Below are positions 6,215 to 14,753 of a DNA stretch of 41,603 bases, one piece after another. This DNA comes from Candidatus Bipolaricaulis sp. GTDB taxonomy: Bacteria; Bipolaricaulota; Bipolaricaulia; UBA7950; UBA9294. The stretch lies in assembly GCA_028713635.1 (NCBI GenBank), contig JAQTNX010000003.1:6099-47701 (forward strand), in the 5' to 3' direction. The position numbers and the translations under genes were made by a program. Below the pieces are notes generated by a model. The model ran no database searches and had not been told where the DNA came from. It worked only from the letters and a program-made list of their open reading frames with translations. Each line of letters opens with the position of its first letter. The stretch's first letter is position 1.

Positions 6215-8167
6215 CTAGAGGTGGCTGTCAAACCAGGTGACAATCTCTTCAAGCCTCCGCACACGATTGGCCGGCCGACCGTCTCGAGAGAGCCCATGGC
6301 TCTCTCCATGGAACATGACCATCCGGCTGTCCACACCGTGGTAGCGCACGGCAGTGAACATCTGGATTGCCTCGGTCACGCAACAGGAGTAGTCGTACTC
6401 CGACTGCAGGAACAGAGTCGGAGTCTTCACACGGTCGGCATAGCGGAGAGGAGACGCCCGCCACAGCCGATCGCCGGCGAGATCGCTCCAGGGGGTATCT
6501 CTGATCTGATCCGGCGCGTGGTAGTACCCAATCCCCGAGGTGCAGAACATGTGAATCCAGTTGGAGATCGAGCGAGCGGAGACAGCGGCGCGGAAGCGAT
6601 TGGTATGACCGATGATCCAGTTGGTCATGAAGCCTCCATAGGAGCCTCCGGTTACTCCCAGCCTGTCCGAATCCACAAACGGATAGACCGTCACCACGTG
6701 ATCGACGACGCTCATCAAGTCGTCGTAGTCGATCTCCCCGTAACGTCCTCGCAGCTCCGCGAAGTCATCCCCGTACCCGGCCGATCCATGGGGGTTGCAG
6801 TAGACGACGACGTACCCCCGTGCGGCCAGAACCTGGAACTCGTGGAAGAACACGCCGCCGAACGCTGCCTTCGGCCCACCGTGGATCTCCAGGATCGCGG
6901 GGTACTTCTTGTGCTCCACGAACCCGGGCGGCTTGATCAGCCACGCGTCGATCTTCCTCCCGTCCTTCGCCGCTACCTCGAAGCGCTCAGGAATTGCGAT
7001 CGTCTGCCCAGAGAGGGCGCCGTCGTTGAGGTGCGTAAGCTGGTGCTCAACTCCCTCCCGCGATACGAACAACTCCTGAAGCGCATCGGAACGGAGGGCG
7101 ACATACACGACCTTTCCGTCCCGCACATCGTAGGAGTCGATTGTCCCGTCCAGCGCGACCACGCTGCGGACGTGGCCGTTGCCGTCGACCGAGTACAAGG
7201 GAGACGTCCCCTTCTCCGAAACCGTGAAGTAGAAGGCCCCGCCATCGGCTCGGCTCATCGGGCCGGCACCGAAGCGGCAGTCCGAGCCGACTCTCTGAAA
7301 GCCCGGAGTCCCCAAGTGATGTTCGCCCCAATCAGGCGATGGGGTGATCACCGTCCCCGTCCGAAGGTCGAACACGAGCACATCCCAGGACTGGCTCCAT
7401 CCTCGCTTCTTCATGTCCGTGCCGAGCATGGCCACGGAGTCCTGAGAGAGGAAGACCGGCGTGGGGGTCCCGTTCACCCCGGAGAAAGCGAACTGATCCC
7501 GGGACAGACACGTCCGGCTTCCCGTGTACGTATCCAGGACCCACAGCTCCTCAGTGAGTGGAGCCTTCTCGGAGAACTCCTTGCCCGAATAGACGATCCG
7601 ACGGCCCTGGCAGCTGAAGGCCGAGACATCGAAAAGCCCGCCCACCAGCTCACGTTCCACACCTGTCCGGACGTCCAGACAGTGCAGGTGCCATCGCTGC
7701 TTGTTCGTGAATCCCTTCCCCTCGCGCCAGAACGGGATCTCGTCGAGGACTTCGCAGTCCCCGCCGGAGAACCGGCCGACCTCCTGGCACCGCACACGAA
7801 CCATGTAGATGACGGCATCCTCGCCGAAGGCGGTGAGCTTCTCGATCCTGAACGGAACACTGGCAAGCTCGGCCATCTCGCCGCTACGTACGTCCACTCG
7901 GCGGAGAGACGAACCCTCCTTGTGCGGCACGGCCGCGAGAATGGCTTTGCCCCCTTCCCCCCAGCAGAAGGAGCCGACGTTTCCCAACGACGTCAGGCAA
8001 CGAACCCCGCGTCCGTCAAGGTCTGCGAGGTAGACTTCCGTACTGTACTTGTTTTCCACGATGCGCATTCGGCTGACCGCAAAGGCGGCGCACGTGCCAT
8101 CGGGCGAGATCGCCACGTCGGATAGGAACGCGTATCGCTCTAGATCCCTGATGCCTACGGTCTTCAT
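6215..8167 (-). CDS. S9 family prolyl oligopeptidase-type serine peptidase
   Basis: 650 residues. The N-terminal 370 or so residues are WD/beta-propeller-like (DLERYAFLSDVAISPDGTCAAF and repeated strands). The C-terminal alpha/beta hydrolase domain has the nucleophile in GVTGGSYGGFMTNW, the aspartate in LFLQSEYDYSC and the histidine in FHGESHGLSRDGRP. The family cleaves short peptides or removes acylated N-terminal residues (acylaminoacyl-peptidase, DPP-like). No signal peptide is seen, so it is probably cytosolic. The ATG at 8165-8167 is preceded by GGAGGT with proper spacing; a longer in-frame start at 8194 is less likely. It is the last gene of the leftward peptide-type import cluster and fits the breakdown of imported peptides. 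Confidence 0.92.
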   Translation of the reverse strand: MKTVGIRDLERYAFLSDVAISPDGTCAAFAVSRMRIVENKYSTEVYLADLDGRGVRCLTSLGNVGSFCWGEGGKAILAAVPHKEGSSLRRVDVRSGEMAELASVPFRIEKLTAFGEDAVIYMVRVRCQEVGRFSGGDCEVLDEIPFWREGKGFTNKQRWHLHCLDVRTGVERELVGGLFDVSAFSCQGRRIVYSGKEFSEKAPLTEELWVLDTYTGSRTCLSRDQFAFSGVNGTPTPVFLSQDSVAMLGTDMKKRGWSQSWDVLVFDLRTGTVITPSPDWGEHHLGTPGFQRVGSDCRFGAGPMSRADGGAFYFTVSEKGTSPLYSVDGNGHVRSVVALDGTIDSYDVRDGKVVYVALRSDALQELFVSREGVEHQLTHLNDGALSGQTIAIPERFEVAAKDGRKIDAWLIKPPGFVEHKKYPAILEIHGGPKAAFGGVFFHEFQVLAARGYVVVYCNPHGSAGYGDDFAELRGRYGEIDYDDLMSVVDHVVTVYPFVDSDRLGVTGGSYGGFMTNWIIGHTNRFRAAVSARSISNWIHMFCTSGIGYYHAPDQIRDTPWSDLAGDRLWRASPLRYADRVKTPTLFLQSEYDYSCCVTEAIQMFTAVRYHGVDSRMVMFHGESHGLSRDGRPANRVRRLEEIVTWFDSHL

Positions 8168-8221
8168 CCTTACCTCCTGCCGCTTACTCCCCACCCCATT
8201 CGCGTCGCGACACCTGCTTCC

Positions 8222-9373
8222 CTACGATGCGATGGTCCCGATGGCAAAGGCATACGAGCCGAGCTGTTCTGCCTTTGTGGGTTTGCCGTTGACGACGTCG
8301 AGCAGACATGACACCAGCCGTTCCCCGCACTCCGCCAACGTCTCGGTTCCTTGGATGACCGGAGACGCGTCGAAGTCGAGGCTATCCTGCATGGCCGCTA
8401 CGGTATCCGGAGTCGCGGCGATCTTGATCACGGGCCCAAGGGGCGATCCCATAGGGTTTCCTCCGCCTGTCGTGTAGAGCATGACCTGGGCGCCGCCGCA
8501 CAGCATGTCTGTGCTGACGTGCGTGCCCAAGCCAAGGCTTGTATCCATGATCCAGAGACCCTTTCCACAGACCCGTTCGGCGGGGCGAACCACCCCTTTG
8601 ATGGGGGTGGTTCCGGCCTTTCGAATGCCGCCCAACGATTTCTCTACCAGTGTCGTCAGGCCCCGCTCGATGTTTCCCGGAGTAGGATTGGCCTCCCGGA
8701 GGCTTCGCCCCATGCGCGCGTAGTAGCGCTCGATGTTGTCCGTGATCTCGAGGATCCGCGCCGCTGTGTCCGGGGTGGCTGCCCGCTCGGCCAGGACGCC
8801 GGCTGCTCCATACAGACTCGGCGTCTCGCCCAGGATGACGGTTCCCCCCGCATGGACAACCCAGTCTGCCACGATCCCAACGGCAGGGTTCGATGCGATC
8901 CCGGCCGCCGTATCAGAACTCCCACACTGCGTCGCGACCACAAGCTCATCGAGTCCGGCACGCTCTCGGGCGCGTCCTTCGATCTCCTTCGACAGTGCGC
9001 GAGCCAGCTTGATCCCCACCGCAATCGCCTTCGTTGTGCCGCCTGTCGCTCGGATGTCGATCCAGCGGACCGGCTTCCCGGCCTCCGTCTCCGCCAATCG
9101 TCGGGCCGACACCTGTTCGCACCCGAGCCCAACGACGAGGGCCGCCCCAATGTTCGGGTGTCCGATCGCGTTGCGCAGCACCAGCTCCGTGTGAGCCTTC
9201 GTGTCACCCAGCTCAAGGCACCCGCGCTCGTGAGTAATCGCCACCGCGCCGGTCTGTCGCGCGATCTCCTCCGCCACGTGGCGGCTGCACAAGACGGTCG
9301 CGATCACAGCCACGTGGTTTCGGACGCCGATTGTCCCATCCTTTCTCCAATACCCCAGTACGCTCGTCTTCAT
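8222..9373 (-). CDS. UxaA-type dehydratase, large subunit
   Basis: 383 residues matching the C-terminal catalytic domain of altronate/galactarate dehydratases: RKDGTIGVRNHVAVIATVLCSRHVAEEIARQ, GLGCEQ, VATQCGSSDTAAGIASNPAVG, LGETPSLYGAAGVLAERAA, and the ending ETLAECGERLVSCLLDVVNGKPTKAEQLG. In UxaA the SAF and catalytic parts are fused; here they are two genes, as in sulfolactate sulfo-lyase (SuyA/SuyB) and related enzymes. The reaction class is removal of water or sulfite from a 2,3-dihydroxy or sulfo acid; the substrate cannot be read. Its ATG overlaps the stop of the small subunit (ATGA), so translation is coupled. Confidence 0.88.
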   Translation of the reverse strand: MKTSVLGYWRKDGTIGVRNHVAVIATVLCSRHVAEEIARQTGAVAITHERGCLELGDTKAHTELVLRNAIGHPNIGAALVVGLGCEQVSARRLAETEAGKPVRWIDIRATGGTTKAIAVGIKLARALSKEIEGRARERAGLDELVVATQCGSSDTAAGIASNPAVGIVADWVVHAGGTVILGETPSLYGAAGVLAERAATPDTAARILEITDNIERYYARMGRSLREANPTPGNIERGLTTLVEKSLGGIRKAGTTPIKGVVRPAERVCGKGLWIMDTSLGLGTHVSTDMLCGGAQVMLYTTGGGNPMGSPLGPVIKIAATPDTVAAMQDSLDFDASPVIQGTETLAECGERLVSCLLDVVNGKPTKAEQLGSYAFAIGTIAS

Positions 9374-9672
9374 CGGGCATCCCTTCGGACTTCATCGACA
9401 ATGTCCTGCACATTGTGGATGTGCACGTGCTCTCCTGGCCGGATGTTCGACGTGGCGCGTCCAATGCGCGCCCCGTACTTGACGATGTACGTTCCCTTCG
9501 GAATCGCCGTGCGAGCGAATTTGTGCCCGAAAGCGATGGGGTCTCGGAGCTCCACCCGTTCCTCCTCCGAGATCCGGACCATCTCTCCCGCAGGGAGATC
9601 GCAGATCGCCGTCACGACGTTGTCCTCACAAGCCATGACCACTGCCCGTTCCACTGCCATGCTTCGCTCCAT
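9370..9672 (-). CDS. UxaA-type dehydratase, small (SAF-domain) subunit
   Basis: 100 residues covering a SAF domain (VTAICDLPAGEMVRI ... KGTYIVKYGARIGRATSNIRPGEHVHIHNVQD), the N-terminal module of UxaA/GarD and the SuyA subunit. GEHVHIHNV is the usual strong motif. It overlaps the large-subunit start by 4 bases. Two starts are possible: ATG at 9672, or ATG at 9660 with GGAG just upstream, which may be the real one. The partner protein and the FadR-type regulator suggest catabolism of a hydroxy acid released from the imported substrate. Confidence 0.85.
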   Translation of the reverse strand: MERSMAVERAVVMACEDNVVTAICDLPAGEMVRISEEERVELRDPIAFGHKFARTAIPKGTYIVKYGARIGRATSNIRPGEHVHIHNVQDIVDEVRRDAR

Positions 9673-9788
9673 CCTTGCATTCCTTCAAACGCCCAGACAC
9701 CGGTCTACACCGATCGCGTCTGCCCCACGGAAACACAAGGCCGTCGGGGAAGCTCTCGCCGTCGGACAGCCGCGCCAGACCGCCCGCC

Positions 9789-10982
9789 CTAGAGCATGAT
9801 CAGCTCGTTCACCCGGTAGTCCGTAAGAAGTTCACAGCCGGTCTTCGTCACGAGGTATGTGTTCGAGTTGCCGACCCACCCATACTCCTCAAAGGACAGG
9901 GCCGGCTCCACGGAGACCACCATGTTCTCCTGCAGGATCGTGTGGTCGGTCAGGGCGAAGGAGAATCCTTCGTGTCCAGATAGGCCGATCGAGTGCCCGG
10001 CACGCGCTGGCACGTTCCCCGAGTAGCCGCGCTTCTCGTAGATGTCGGCTGCCGCCTGGGCCACCTCCGCGCAGGACGCGCCTGGCCGAATCCTCGGCAG
10101 CATGGCACGCGTCGCCTCCAGGTGAGCCTCAAAGGCACGTACCTTGTGCGGAGCAGCCCCACCGACGATTGGCGTACGCTCGTTCTCCGCGTGGTACCCG
10201 TTCACCGTCGCCATCACGCCAATGAATGGGTTGTCGCCCGCCGTCAGCCTCCGCGAGGTCGGCGAGTCCAAGGCAACCGTCCCCCGCTTCGACGTGCACA
10301 GGCACCACAGCTCATTGAACGCCCATCCCTCGCCCCCCCCGAACCCCGCCACCTCATCGTCCGGGCAGTTCGCCATCCAGAACTCTTGCATTGCCGCCAT
10401 GGCCGCGACCGCGATCTCGATCTCCGACGCGCCGATCCTCGTCTTCCCAAGCGCTGCTCTCATCCCTACGTTCGTGATCGCGGCGGCCTTGCGGGTCATC
10501 TCAATCTCCTCCGCATCCTTGACCATCCGGATCTGGTCGAACATCGGCGCAACATCAGCAAAGCGGGCGGAGGGGAGGATCTTCTGTACATCCCTCCACA
10601 TGTTGAGCGTGAGGTAGTCTCTCTCCACTCCCACTGTTCCGTCCGCAACACCGCGTTCCTGAAGAACGTCTCGGAGCAGTTCGTAGGGGTCACTCGCCAC
10701 CGTCGAAGGAGCGTCAGACAGTCGGATCTTGTGATACGCGCGGATGTCTCGAATCCGGGATTCGGACTTGGCGTGGTCCACTCGCAGTCTGGGCACGATC
10801 AGGCATGGCTCGTCATTCCGGGTGACCACCGCGATAACGTGGCGGCTGTAGATGAGCGCGTTGAAGTGACTGAGGTAGAACGTGTTCTGAGGCTTGTAGA
10901 GGATCATCGCATCCAGGTCGCGCTGCGCCATCTCCCGCTGGACGCGAGTCACTCGGCTCCGGTAGGTCTGTTCTCCGTTCAC
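9789..10982 (-). CDS. M24 (creatinase / Xaa-Pro peptidase-like) hydrolase with degenerate metal site
   Basis: 397 residues with the two-domain pita-bread layout: an N-terminal creatinase domain (RVQREMAQRDLDAMILYKPQNTFYLSHF) and a C-terminal M24 domain (MTRKAAAITNVGMRAAL...). The GTG at 10980-10982 follows GGGAG. In metal-dependent M24 peptidases the ligands are D, D, H, E, E. Here the first two Asp positions read GVMATVNGYHAENERT, with no Asp, and the last Glu position reads VGNSNTYLVT. His (GHSIGLSGHE) and one Glu (VSVEPAL) remain. Loss of three ligands is typical of metal-free members such as creatinase and relatives that hydrolyse C-N bonds in small compounds. Creatine or ectoine-like hydrolysis is therefore as likely as peptidase action. 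Confidence 0.85.
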   Translation of the reverse strand: MNGEQTYRSRVTRVQREMAQRDLDAMILYKPQNTFYLSHFNALIYSRHVIAVVTRNDEPCLIVPRLRVDHAKSESRIRDIRAYHKIRLSDAPSTVASDPYELLRDVLQERGVADGTVGVERDYLTLNMWRDVQKILPSARFADVAPMFDQIRMVKDAEEIEMTRKAAAITNVGMRAALGKTRIGASEIEIAVAAMAAMQEFWMANCPDDEVAGFGGGEGWAFNELWCLCTSKRGTVALDSPTSRRLTAGDNPFIGVMATVNGYHAENERTPIVGGAAPHKVRAFEAHLEATRAMLPRIRPGASCAEVAQAAADIYEKRGYSGNVPARAGHSIGLSGHEGFSFALTDHTILQENMVVSVEPALSFEEYGWVGNSNTYLVTKTGCELLTDYRVNELIML

Positions 10983-11309
10983 ATGGTCTCCCTTCGCTTC
11001 CTGCCGTCATCCTCTCTACGTCGATCTGCGGGCGCTCCGATCCGACAGTGAGGGTCCCGGGGTGGTTTGCCCAGCAAGAGCTGATGCAGCTCCTGCAGTT
11101 GCACTGCTCCGCAAGCACCTGACCCGCGGGACACCCCTCGCCATCGGTATTGCGCTTCCGCCCAGCCCCTGAGGAGGGCTCGGTGTGCTCTTGCATCCAG
11201 CATCAGTCTCGTGGCCACGCTCCCCACCGTCCGCCGCCTGTACGTCCATGGCAGCCATCCGGCCGTGCGCTGTGATGTAGCGTTCTGTCCGGACGACCAG
11301 AATGCTGGC
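10983..11309. other. Intergenic, no gene recognised (327 bp)
   Basis: An unusually long gap inside an otherwise tight leftward cluster. Small open frames of about 80-127 codons cross it on the minus strand, but none shows a known domain or a convincing ribosome site. It may hold a promoter, a processing site or a decayed gene; I cannot tell which. Confidence 0.45.
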
Positions 11310-12170
11310 TCACTTGCGCCATCGTGGATCGAGGAGGTCCCTCACCCCGTCCCCAATCAGGTTGCAGCTCAGCGCAGTCAGCATGATCATCACGCCCGCG
11401 AAGACCGTCGGTCCCCAAGAGACCAACATGTACGGGCGCCCTTCACTTAGGATCCCGCCCCACGAGGGCGTCCCAGGGGGGACCCCAACCCCCAGGAAGC
11501 TCAACGTCGCCTCGCTGAGAATCGCCGCCGCGACACGGAATGAGGCAATGACGATCACGGATGACATCACGTTAGGGACAATGTGTCTCGCGATGATGCG
11601 TCCTCGACCCGCTCCGATCGCGCGAGATGCCTCGACGAATTCCCTCTCCTTGACACCCAAGACCTGGGCGCGCGCTACGCGGGCGTAAGGAACCCAACTG
11701 GTCAGCCCGAGCACAATGATGACTTTCGACAGACCTGACCCGAGCATAGCCATCAAGACCAACGCGATAAGAAGGAAGGGAAACGCGAGGAACACATCGA
11801 CAATCCTCATCAGCAGTGCGTCGATTGCTCCACCCCAGTACCCGGCGACGATGCCAACACCTGTCCCGAGCAGCCCCCCAATGATGACCACCGTAACGCC
11901 AACGAGCATCGAGATCTGGGCACCGTAGATGATGCGACTCAACAGATCTCGTCCTAGCGCATCGGTCCCCAGGAGGTGGTATCCCCGCGCACCTGATGAC
12001 AGCGGCGGGAGGAACCGGTCGGAGAGGGTCTGCTCGTTGGGAGGGTGCGGCGCGATGAGCGGAGCCGCTATCGCAAACGCTAGCGGCAGTACGGAGAGCA
12101 AGACGCCCACGACGAGCAGTCGACTCCGGCAGAGTCGTCTGATCACGATCACAGCTCCTCCACTACTCAT
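11310..12170 (-). CDS. Dpp/Opp-type ABC transporter permease (DppC-like)
   Basis: 286 residues from the ATG at 12168-12170, whose start overlaps the end of the DppB-like gene; the frame extends further upstream but only inside that gene. Domains: an N-terminal OppC-type helix (RLLVVGVLLSVLPLAFAIAAPLIAPHPP), HLLGTDALGRDLLSRIIYG (the DppC signature), about five more membrane segments, and the EAA loop EFVEASRAIGAGRGRIIARHIVPNV, which contacts the ATPase. It forms the inner-membrane channel with the DppB-like protein and is fed by the family 5 binding protein. No ATPase gene of the transporter is in the window. Confidence 0.92.
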   Translation of the reverse strand: MSSGGAVIVIRRLCRSRLLVVGVLLSVLPLAFAIAAPLIAPHPPNEQTLSDRFLPPLSSGARGYHLLGTDALGRDLLSRIIYGAQISMLVGVTVVIIGGLLGTGVGIVAGYWGGAIDALLMRIVDVFLAFPFLLIALVLMAMLGSGLSKVIIVLGLTSWVPYARVARAQVLGVKEREFVEASRAIGAGRGRIIARHIVPNVMSSVIVIASFRVAAAILSEATLSFLGVGVPPGTPSWGGILSEGRPYMLVSWGPTVFAGVMIMLTALSCNLIGDGVRDLLDPRWRK

Positions 12171-13080
12171 ACCTGATCCTCGGATCGACGAAACCGTAGA
12201 CGAGATCAACCAGGAGGTTGATCGCGAGAAACGCAATGGCGAGGACCAGTGCGGCTGCCTGGATCAGGGGGTAGTCCCTGCGTTCGATAGCCTGCAGGAG
12301 AAGGCGCCCCGCGCCCGGCCACCCGAAAACGCTCTCAACAACCACTGCGCCTCCAATCAGGGCTCCAAACTGCAAGCCAATCATCGTAATCGTGGGGATC
12401 AGTGCGTTTCTCACCGCGTGCTTTGAGACTACGACGGAACGGCGAAGCCCCTTAGCCCAAGCCGTTCGCACGTAGTCCTGCGAGAGAACGTCCAGCATGT
12501 CCGCTCGCATCAACCGGGCCAGGATTGCCATCATCCGGATTCCCAGCGCGCACGCAGGCAAGACCAGGTGCTCGACCCCTCCCCGTCCGGAGATCGGCAG
12601 CCAGCGCAGAGACACCCCAAACCACAGGATCAGGATCATCCCAAGCCAGAAGTCCGGCATCGACATTCCTAGGACGGAGACAACGCTCACCGCCGTGCTA
12701 ACCACGGAGTTGCGTTTCACTGCCGCACAGATTCCTGCGGGGATCCCGAGCACGATCGCGATGAGGAGCGCCGCCAATGCCAACTCGATCGTAGCGGGGA
12801 GCCTCTGAAGGACGATGCCAAGGGCAGGTTGGTTCAGCCAGTATGACGACCCAAAGTCGCCTCGCAACGCGTTCCGCCAATACCCGATGAACTGCTGGCC
12901 GAGCGGCTTGTCGAACCCGAGTGCTTCCTCGAGCTGATGGTACTGCTCTTCCGATGCTTCGGGGGGGAGGAGCGCAGCAATCGGGTTCCCAATGGCATGC
13001 GTCATGATGAATACGACGCACACCACGCCGAAGAGCGCAGGGATGCATTGCAGGAGTCGGCGAATCACGAATTTCGTCAT
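12163..13080 (-). CDS. Dpp/Opp-type ABC transporter permease (DppB-like)
   Basis: 305 residues, six predicted membrane segments. FVIRRLLQCIPALFGVVCVVFIMTH at the start and LGFDKPLGQQFIGYW are DppB/NikB hallmarks. The EAA loop reads YVRTAWAKGLRRSVVVSKHAVRNALIPTITMIG, and the protein ends YGFVDPRIRYE. Partner of the DppC-like permease, with which it overlaps by 8 bases. It lies 72 bp downstream of the binding-protein gene, so this is one transcription unit. Confidence 0.93.
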   Translation of the reverse strand: MTKFVIRRLLQCIPALFGVVCVVFIMTHAIGNPIAALLPPEASEEQYHQLEEALGFDKPLGQQFIGYWRNALRGDFGSSYWLNQPALGIVLQRLPATIELALAALLIAIVLGIPAGICAAVKRNSVVSTAVSVVSVLGMSMPDFWLGMILILWFGVSLRWLPISGRGGVEHLVLPACALGIRMMAILARLMRADMLDVLSQDYVRTAWAKGLRRSVVVSKHAVRNALIPTITMIGLQFGALIGGAVVVESVFGWPGAGRLLLQAIERRDYPLIQAAALVLAIAFLAINLLVDLVYGFVDPRIRYE

Positions 13081-13152
13081 TCGATCAGGAAGTGGAGCCT
13101 CTGGTCACACCGCGAAAACGTAGGACGCAACCAGAGGCCCCCGGCTCCGAGA

Positions 13153-14673
13153 CTACTTCCCCACCCCTCCTGCCGGAACCGCATCGTATACGTAGATCCG
13201 CTCATCCACTCGCGGTGTCCACGAGATGCGGTTGCTCACTGCGTAGATGTTTTCAAGGTAGTAGAGAGGAACGTAGTAGGCCTCTTCCCGTATCAAGGCC
13301 TGTAGCTCCTTGTAGAGCGCCGACCGCTTCTCCGCATCCATGCAGAACCGCGCGTCGAGGATCATCGCGTCGAGGGTCGGATCATCGATCATGTTGCTGT
13401 ACGTGTCGGAGTAGTACAGGCCGAACATGACGATGTCCGGATCGTTGAACCAGGTTTTCCAGTTCCAGCAGTACATGGGAGAGATCGACTTGTCTGTGTA
13501 CAGGCGCTGGCGCAGCGTCGCGAAGTCCATACTCACGATGCTCGCCTGAATCCCGACCTCCCCGAGTTGGAAGGCAATCGCCTGCGCCACTTCCGCGTAG
13601 CTCGAGCCACCAACCCCGGAGGAGATCGCGAAGTCTACCTTCAGTCCGTCCTTGTACCCTGCCTCGGCCAGGAGCTCTCGCGCTTTCGCTGGGTCGTACG
13701 GGTACGGTAGAACATCGGGGTTGAACCCGAAATCGGAGGGGTGGATCGGCGTAGCTTGATGGTGGGCATAGCCTCCAAGGATCGCCGAGATGATGGACTC
13801 GATGTCCAGCGCGTAGTTGACTGCCTGACGGACTCGCTTGTCCGAGAACGGAGCGATGTCCGGACGCAATCCAACCACCTGATTCTGAGCGCCGGGAGCC
13901 ACGGCAATGTGCGCTACCCCCGAAGCCTCGATCTTTGCGATGAACTCCGACCGGACCTGCTCGATGATATCTACCCCGCCGACGAGAAGCTCGGCAATCT
14001 GCGAGGAGGCATCCGGAATCTCACGGAAGACCACCCGGCTGAAGGCGGGCGCTCCCCGGAAGTACGTCTTGTTGGCACGCAGGACAATGCGCTCTCCCTT
14101 GATCCACTCGACGAACTCGAATGGACCCGTTCCGACAGGGTGGGCGTTGAACTGGTCGCTCTTCGGGTTTCCTACCATGCTCGCGGGACCCACGAACAGG
14201 CCCGACACCTTGTACGGCATGAGGGGATCCGGCCTCACGGTGACGACGTCGATCGTGTAGTCGTCGACTACACCGTAGCTCACGATCGAACTGAAGAAGT
14301 AGCTCGCCCGAGGTTCCTTGGGATCCAGCATGCGAGCGATGTTTTGCTTCACTACCTCTGCTGTGAATTGCTCGCCATTGTGGAACGAGACATCATTCCT
14401 CAGGTGGAACCGCCACGTCGTCTCATCGACGGCTTCCCAGCTCTGCGCGAGCGATGGACACAGCTCTCCGTCGGTATTGAGCCGCGTAAGTCCGTCGAAG
14501 ACCGCCATCAGAGGGTATGCCGCGTTGCCTGGGGGTCTGTGAGGATCGAAGTGGTCTCCGAGAACAGTGATGGCTACTACGAACTCCTGGTCCGAAGTCC
14601 CTGCGCTGCCGAGCACAGAGAAGCTACAGATTCCCAGCAAGATGAGAAAGGATACGACTATCAAGCGACGCAC
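13153..14673 (-). CDS. ABC transporter substrate-binding protein, family 5 (DppA/OppA-like)
   Basis: 506 residues. It starts at a GTG (14671-14673) behind GGAGG. The signal peptide is roughly residues 1-23 (RRLIVVSFLILLGICSFSVLGSAG). The SBP family 5 core is clear: LTRLNTDGELCPSLAQSWEAVDETTWRFHLRNDVSFHNGEQFTAEVV, then GTGPFEFVEWIKGERIVLRANKTYF and KRVRQAVNYALDIESI. This periplasmic or anchored receptor captures peptides or other amphipathic nitrogen compounds for the two permeases. Ligand type cannot be read; the neighbours (S9 peptidase, M24 hydrolase, dehydratase) suggest a modified peptide or amide whose product is a hydroxy acid. Confidence 0.92.
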   Translation of the reverse strand: MRRLIVVSFLILLGICSFSVLGSAGTSDQEFVVAITVLGDHFDPHRPPGNAAYPLMAVFDGLTRLNTDGELCPSLAQSWEAVDETTWRFHLRNDVSFHNGEQFTAEVVKQNIARMLDPKEPRASYFFSSIVSYGVVDDYTIDVVTVRPDPLMPYKVSGLFVGPASMVGNPKSDQFNAHPVGTGPFEFVEWIKGERIVLRANKTYFRGAPAFSRVVFREIPDASSQIAELLVGGVDIIEQVRSEFIAKIEASGVAHIAVAPGAQNQVVGLRPDIAPFSDKRVRQAVNYALDIESIISAILGGYAHHQATPIHPSDFGFNPDVLPYPYDPAKARELLAEAGYKDGLKVDFAISSGVGGSSYAEVAQAIAFQLGEVGIQASIVSMDFATLRQRLYTDKSISPMYCWNWKTWFNDPDIVMFGLYYSDTYSNMIDDPTLDAMILDARFCMDAEKRSALYKELQALIREEAYYVPLYYLENIYAVSNRISWTPRVDERIYVYDAVPAGGVGK

Positions 14674-14753
14674 TGCAACCTCCTTCAGAGAAGGACCAGC
14701 TACTGACTACCCAACCTCCTAGATTGCGTTATGCCTTCCCTCCTTTTGTATGG

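Noticed and set aside
14674-14753. A FadR-type operator near TTGTATGGTCAAAC upstream of the binding-protein gene
   Set aside because: Only a weak partial palindrome; not enough to call a site.
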